Origin: a virus
Strand: one strand, 5' to 3'
Length of the DNA stretch: 41,099 nt
Virus record (IMG/VR): IMGVR_UViG_3300036766_000148
Location: 1-41,099 of that record
Made by a program: the position numbers and the translations under genes. The notes under the pieces were generated by a model. The model was given only the letters and a program-made list of their open reading frames with translations, searched no databases and had not been told where the DNA came from. Shown here one piece after another: positions 38,053 through 41,099 of the stretch. How positions within the stretch are numbered: position 1 is the first letter of the stretch; every line of letters begins with the position of its first letter.

Positions 38053-39084
38053 ATGTATAAAATACAAGTCCGAGATGTAGATGGTGATTATTTAGGTGAG
38101 TTTCCAAACTTCAGAGCTTTACAATTTGGCAAGAGGTTAAATAATTATGGCCAATGTTCTTTTCAAGTTCCAATTAATGACCCTAATGCTGGAAGTTTAA
38201 TTGGACTCCGAGCTTTTTCAGTTGAAGTTTGGAGAGAAGAAATATTAATTTGGGCAGGTGAGCAAGTTAATAAACAAGGAACTCTTGATAATAAAGGTGA
38301 CAATTGGGTTACTATTTATTGTTATGATTGGTTTGAACAATTACTTGGAAGGTATACTGATTCAGAAGTTACATTTACTGGAATTGATGCAGGTGAAATT
38401 GCCTGGCAATTAATAAATACTTCACAAAGTTTAAGTAATGGAGATTTAGGAATTACTGAAGGAACTATTGAAGCTACACAAAATAGAGACCGTACTTATT
38501 ATAATCAAAATGTTGGGCAAGCAATTATTAATCTAAGTAATGTTTTAAATGGTTTTGATTTTGAAATTAATAACTCAAAAGTATTTAATGTTTATGTTAC
38601 TCAAGGAGTAGACAGAAGTGATGATATTATTTTGGAATATGGAGTTAATGTTTCAGACATGAGAATTACAGAAGATTTTAGTAAGCCAGTAAATAAAGCC
38701 ATAATCTTGGGAGATTCAGGAGACCCGCTCGATCCTTTAAGAGTTGAGAGAAGTGATGCAGCTTTACAAACTCAATATAAATTAAGGGAAGGGTTATCAA
38801 ATGAGACTACAGTTTCAGAACCCGGCACACTTAATGAAAGTGGTGATGCTATGATTCGTAAATATGGTATTCCTTTATTAAAAATTAGTATGGGAATTGT
38901 AAGAAAATCACCTACAATTGCAGATTTTGCTTTGGGTGATATTATTGCTTTAAAGGTCCAGAATGGAATTTATAACATTAGTAAGAATTTTAGAATCTTT
39001 GAATGGCAGGTAAATTTTAATACTGATAATACTGAAACTTTGACCTTAACCTTAGGAGACTTTACAATACCAGCAATATCATAA
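38053..39084 (+). CDS. Tail-associated baseplate hub protein
   Basis: 343 residues, beta-rich. YKIQVRDVDGDYLGEFPNFRALQFGKRLNNYGQCSFQVPINDP at the start and SVEVWREEILIWAGEQV resemble the siphovirus Gp37-like/tail hub family, and the C-terminal NFRIFEWQVNFNTDNTETLTLTLGD is typical of that end. No peptidase or lysozyme domain is seen, so the hub seems to lack a wall-degrading enzyme. Confidence 0.7.
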   Translation: MYKIQVRDVDGDYLGEFPNFRALQFGKRLNNYGQCSFQVPINDPNAGSLIGLRAFSVEVWREEILIWAGEQVNKQGTLDNKGDNWVTIYCYDWFEQLLGRYTDSEVTFTGIDAGEIAWQLINTSQSLSNGDLGITEGTIEATQNRDRTYYNQNVGQAIINLSNVLNGFDFEINNSKVFNVYVTQGVDRSDDIILEYGVNVSDMRITEDFSKPVNKAIILGDSGDPLDPLRVERSDAALQTQYKLREGLSNETTVSEPGTLNESGDAMIRKYGIPLLKISMGIVRKSPTIADFALGDIIALKVQNGIYNISKNFRIFEWQVNFNTDNTETLTLTLGDFTIPAIS

Positions 39085-39085
39085 T

Positions 39086-39202
39086 ATGGGTGGATTTAAT
39101 ACAATTGAAGAAGAAGATTTATTGAGATTGATTCAAGACCTCTTGAGAAGATTAAGAGAACTTGAGGCTGAAGTCTTGCGCTTGAGAAAGCAACTAGAGT
39201 AA
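39086..39202 (+). CDS. 38-residue leucine-zipper-like protein
   Basis: After a short MGGFNT start, the rest is a perfect-looking amphipathic coiled coil with Leu at regular steps (DLLRLIQDLLRRLRELEAEV onward). It lies between the hub and the fibre gene with 1 nt from the previous stop. It may help trimerise a fibre or be a chaperone. Too short for family assignment. Confidence 0.5.
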   Translation: MGGFNTIEEEDLLRLIQDLLRRLRELEAEVLRLRKQLE

Positions 39203-39215
39203 GGCAAAACAAAAG

Positions 39216-39230
39216 TGTTATAATAAAAAT
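39216..39230 (+). promoter_or_regulatory. Extended -10 promoter before the 39231 gene
   Basis: TG-T-TATAAT (39216-39224) with ATG at 39231, 6 nt later. No Shine-Dalgarno site. Confidence 0.7.
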
Positions 39231-40139
39231 ATGTCAGTTAATATAAGAATCAGAAATGGCCTAGAACCCAATATGGGTGGTGATGGAGGTGCTACAGAAG
39301 GAGATATAAGGGGTACTTCTACAGATGAAATTGAATCTTTAAGTGGTGTAGTTGATTTAGATGGTGGCCATTTATTAGTCCATGAAGCTGGAACCCCAGC
39401 AATGACAGTTGTAGTTGATGCAGGTGTAGGTTATATCCCTAATGATTCTTTTGATGAAACTGATTCAGATTCAATTAAATTTTGGGAGGCAGTTGTTGCA
39501 GGAACAACTGGAAGTAGGACTTTAGTAATAGGTGCTAATGCTTCAGGCCAAACTAGAATTGATTTAACTTGTATAAAGATTGACCCGGGTGCAACCCCTG
39601 ATGAGTTTGCTTCAGATATTGCAGAATTAATTATAGTTGCAGGAACCCCAGGTGCAGGAGTACCAGCAACCCCGGCTTTCTATTTAAAGTTGGCTGAAGT
39701 TACTGTTTTAAATGCAGCCACAGAAATTACAGATGCAAAGATTGCAGATTCAAGAGAGCAAATTACAATCAAAAATGCTTTCATTCCATCAACTTTAACT
39801 GGTAAAGGTATTACAAAAAGGGTTGGGAGTGTAGCAAGTGCAACTTCAATTACTCCTAATATTGATCTTTATGATGAGGTGATTCAAACAAATACTGGTG
39901 GAAATGGAACTCTAACTTTAAATGCTCCAACTGGAACTCCAACTGATGGGAAAGTTTTAATTGTAAGAATTAAATCAACTAATTCCCAGACTTATGCTTT
40001 TAATGGTGCTTACCGAGCAAGTACAAATATGCCATTCCCTGAGACTCATGCAGGGGGAAGCAAGTTTGATTATCTAGGATTTATTTATAATGACCTTGCA
40101 AGTAAATGGGATTTGTTAGCTTTGTTACAAGACTTTTAA
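39231..40139 (+). CDS. Tail fibre / baseplate protein
   Basis: 302 residues. An N-terminal and middle beta domain (VVDLDGGHLLVHEAGTPAMTVVVDAGVGYI, RTLVIGANASGQTRIDLTCIKID) resembles baseplate wedge or fibre-base proteins. The C-terminal domain (about 215-302, YDEVIQTNTGGNGTLTLNAPTGTPTDGKVLIVRIK, FDYLGFIYNDLASKWDLLAL) is a frequent phage fibre module. It probably links the baseplate to the collar fibre two genes downstream. Confidence 0.7.
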   Translation: MSVNIRIRNGLEPNMGGDGGATEGDIRGTSTDEIESLSGVVDLDGGHLLVHEAGTPAMTVVVDAGVGYIPNDSFDETDSDSIKFWEAVVAGTTGSRTLVIGANASGQTRIDLTCIKIDPGATPDEFASDIAELIIVAGTPGAGVPATPAFYLKLAEVTVLNAATEITDAKIADSREQITIKNAFIPSTLTGKGITKRVGSVASATSITPNIDLYDEVIQTNTGGNGTLTLNAPTGTPTDGKVLIVRIKSTNSQTYAFNGAYRASTNMPFPETHAGGSKFDYLGFIYNDLASKWDLLALLQDF

Positions 40140-40140
40140 A

Positions 40141-40323
40141 ATGAAAAAACCTTATTTAGTTTATATTATCCAAGGGTATCATCTTAAAACAGATGAAGGA
40201 ACTTTAGTTGATAATGTCGAAGTTCAGTTAATTGATACTAGTTATGAAAAGGCTTTAGCAAGAGCAAAGAAATTAGTTAATAAAGAATTTTGGCGACTAT
40301 CAATGATTGTTGAAAAGTTTTAA
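40141..40323 (+). CDS. Small protein of unknown function in the fibre region
   Basis: 60 residues with an alpha/beta pattern (KPYLVYIIQGYHLKTDEGTL, YEKALARAKKLVNKEFWRL). It starts 1 nt after the fibre gene and ends 8 nt before the collar gene. It could be a fibre-assembly chaperone, judged only by place. Confidence 0.5.
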   Translation: MKKPYLVYIIQGYHLKTDEGTLVDNVEVQLIDTSYEKALARAKKLVNKEFWRLSMIVEKF

Positions 40324-40331
40324 TAAAATGT

Positions 40332-41099
40332 ATGTCTTATATACCCACAGGTGTTATCTTCATTTGGACAGGCACTAATGCCAGTATTCCTAGTGGCTGG
40401 GCTAGGGAAACTTCACTTGATGGTAAGTTTATAAAAGGTGCACCTAATGCAACTAACCCTAATAATACAGGGGGAACTGATACTCATACTCATACTTCAC
40501 CCGCGCACACGCATACTTTAGCAAGCCATACTCATACAGGCCAAACTTCAAGAGATGGTGCAAATGAAGATACTGATAATTCAAATCAAAATGCAGCACG
40601 TGATTCCCATGTGCATGATTGGACTTCAGATGCTCCAACTGGAGGTGGTTTATCAGATACAATTAGCTATCAATCAGTTTCTAGTTTGCCACCTTATTAC
40701 GAAGTTATTTTTATTAAACCTAATACTTCCCATGCAGGAGTACCTAATGGAGCTTTGGGATTATTTAATTCTTCTACTTTGCCAGTTGGATGGAATAAAT
40801 GCGATGGTACAAGTTCAACTCCAGATTTAACAGATAAGTATTTAAGAGGTGCAGCTGGGGGTGGAAACTCAGGAGCTACAGGTGGAGCTACCACCCATGT
40901 TCACACAGTTGACCATACCCACTCAGCAGTTACTCATACCCATACTGGAACTACTGGGGGCAATTCTGATGGAGGTAAGGCTAGAGACAACTCAGGAGCC
41001 CAGGTTGTACAAAATGGTCATACTCATGGATTTACTTTACCTGCAAATTCTGGTGAAACTGGATCGGCTTATACTGGCACTGCAGGTAGTGCCGAAACT
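40332..41099 (+). CDS. Tail collar fibre protein, N-terminal part (continues at base 8)
   Basis: 256 codons, open at the window end. It starts MSYIPTGVIFIWTGTNASIPSGWARETSLDGKFIKGAP. A second collar module follows (LPVGWNKCDG, TPDLTDKYLRGA), and the third lies at 2-520. Each module is followed by clusters of HTHTH-type motifs (about 52-76 and 190-235). With the end overlap removed the whole protein has about 426 residues. HxH motifs in tail-collar fibres bind iron in T4. Likely the receptor-binding tip. Confidence 0.88.
   Translation, partial: MSYIPTGVIFIWTGTNASIPSGWARETSLDGKFIKGAPNATNPNNTGGTDTHTHTSPAHTHTLASHTHTGQTSRDGANEDTDNSNQNAARDSHVHDWTSDAPTGGGLSDTISYQSVSSLPPYYEVIFIKPNTSHAGVPNGALGLFNSSTLPVGWNKCDGTSSTPDLTDKYLRGAAGGGNSGATGGATTHVHTVDHTHSAVTHTHTGTTGGNSDGGKARDNSGAQVVQNGHTHGFTLPANSGETGSAYTGTAGSAET

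Noticed and set aside
40459-40894. Minus- and plus-strand frames over the collar-fibre start
   Set aside because: They overlap the clear collar frame and mirror its His/Thr repeats.
1-41099. Recoded genome (UGA or UAG read as amino acid)
   Set aside because: TGA and TAG end many genes at sensible places, often in ATGA overlaps; conserved domains are not interrupted by stops.

Overview
The window is a complete or nearly complete genome of a tailed, siphovirus-like bacteriophage. It is AT-rich (about one third G+C by eye) and every convincing gene lies on the + strand. The two ends fit together: the last 7 bases repeat the first 7. Joining across that overlap carries one open frame from 40332 through the end to 520, rebuilding a tail-collar fibre protein of about 426 residues. 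The molecule is therefore probably a circular assembly of about 41,092 bp cut at an arbitrary point. Stop codons behave as in code 11, with TGA used as a stop in many ATGA overlaps. I saw no tRNA, integrase, DNA polymerase, helicase or RNA polymerase.

Layout. 40332-520 (across the ends): His-rich tail collar fibre. 611-2767: lysis module with an XhlA-like protein, membrane proteins, a GH25 endolysin and a holin-like protein. 2768-3053: structured control region. 3054-9850: replication, recombination and regulation. It holds an HTH initiator with an iteron/AT-rich origin candidate inside its own gene, a PD-(D/E)XK nuclease and its coiled-coil partner, a fused sigma region 4-alphaCTD transcription factor, and many small zinc-ribbon and membrane proteins. 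9847-16021: accessory genes, including a secreted Cys-rich protein, an HNH-like protein, an RRM RNA-binding protein, a MerR-like regulator, a two-domain glycosyltransferase, a second glycosyltransferase, a methyltransferase and a nuclease. 16097-17550: ParB-like protein and a cytosine-5 DNA methyltransferase. 17552-21263: terminase and a portal-MuF fusion. 21278-30146: surface and adhesion proteins, interrupted by a LAGLIDADG homing endonuclease. 30164-32146: prohead protease-major capsid fusion. 32309-40323: connector, tail tube, chaperones, tape measure, distal tail and fibre genes.

The strongest unusual signal is gene expression. About twenty genes, most of them structural, begin 5-10 bases after a sigma70-type -10 box. 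Eight of these also have a TTGACA -35 box at 17-18 bp spacing, and others have an extended TGn -10. These are predicted leaderless mRNAs. Other genes use strong Shine-Dalgarno sites or ATGA/TAATG stop-start coupling. One such promoter sits inside the protease-capsid gene and would give free capsid protein. The phage encodes a fused sigma4-alphaCTD protein that could act on these promoters. Poly-A runs at the portal-MuF junction and at the tail chaperone gene look like slippage sites.

Host. This is inference only. The RRM protein, the secreted protein with CHATG and PNLxGLQTEVPxGY-type motifs and the leaderless promoters remind me of Patescibacteria (CPR, Microgenomates/Parcubacteria-like) genomes, but sequence reading alone cannot settle this.
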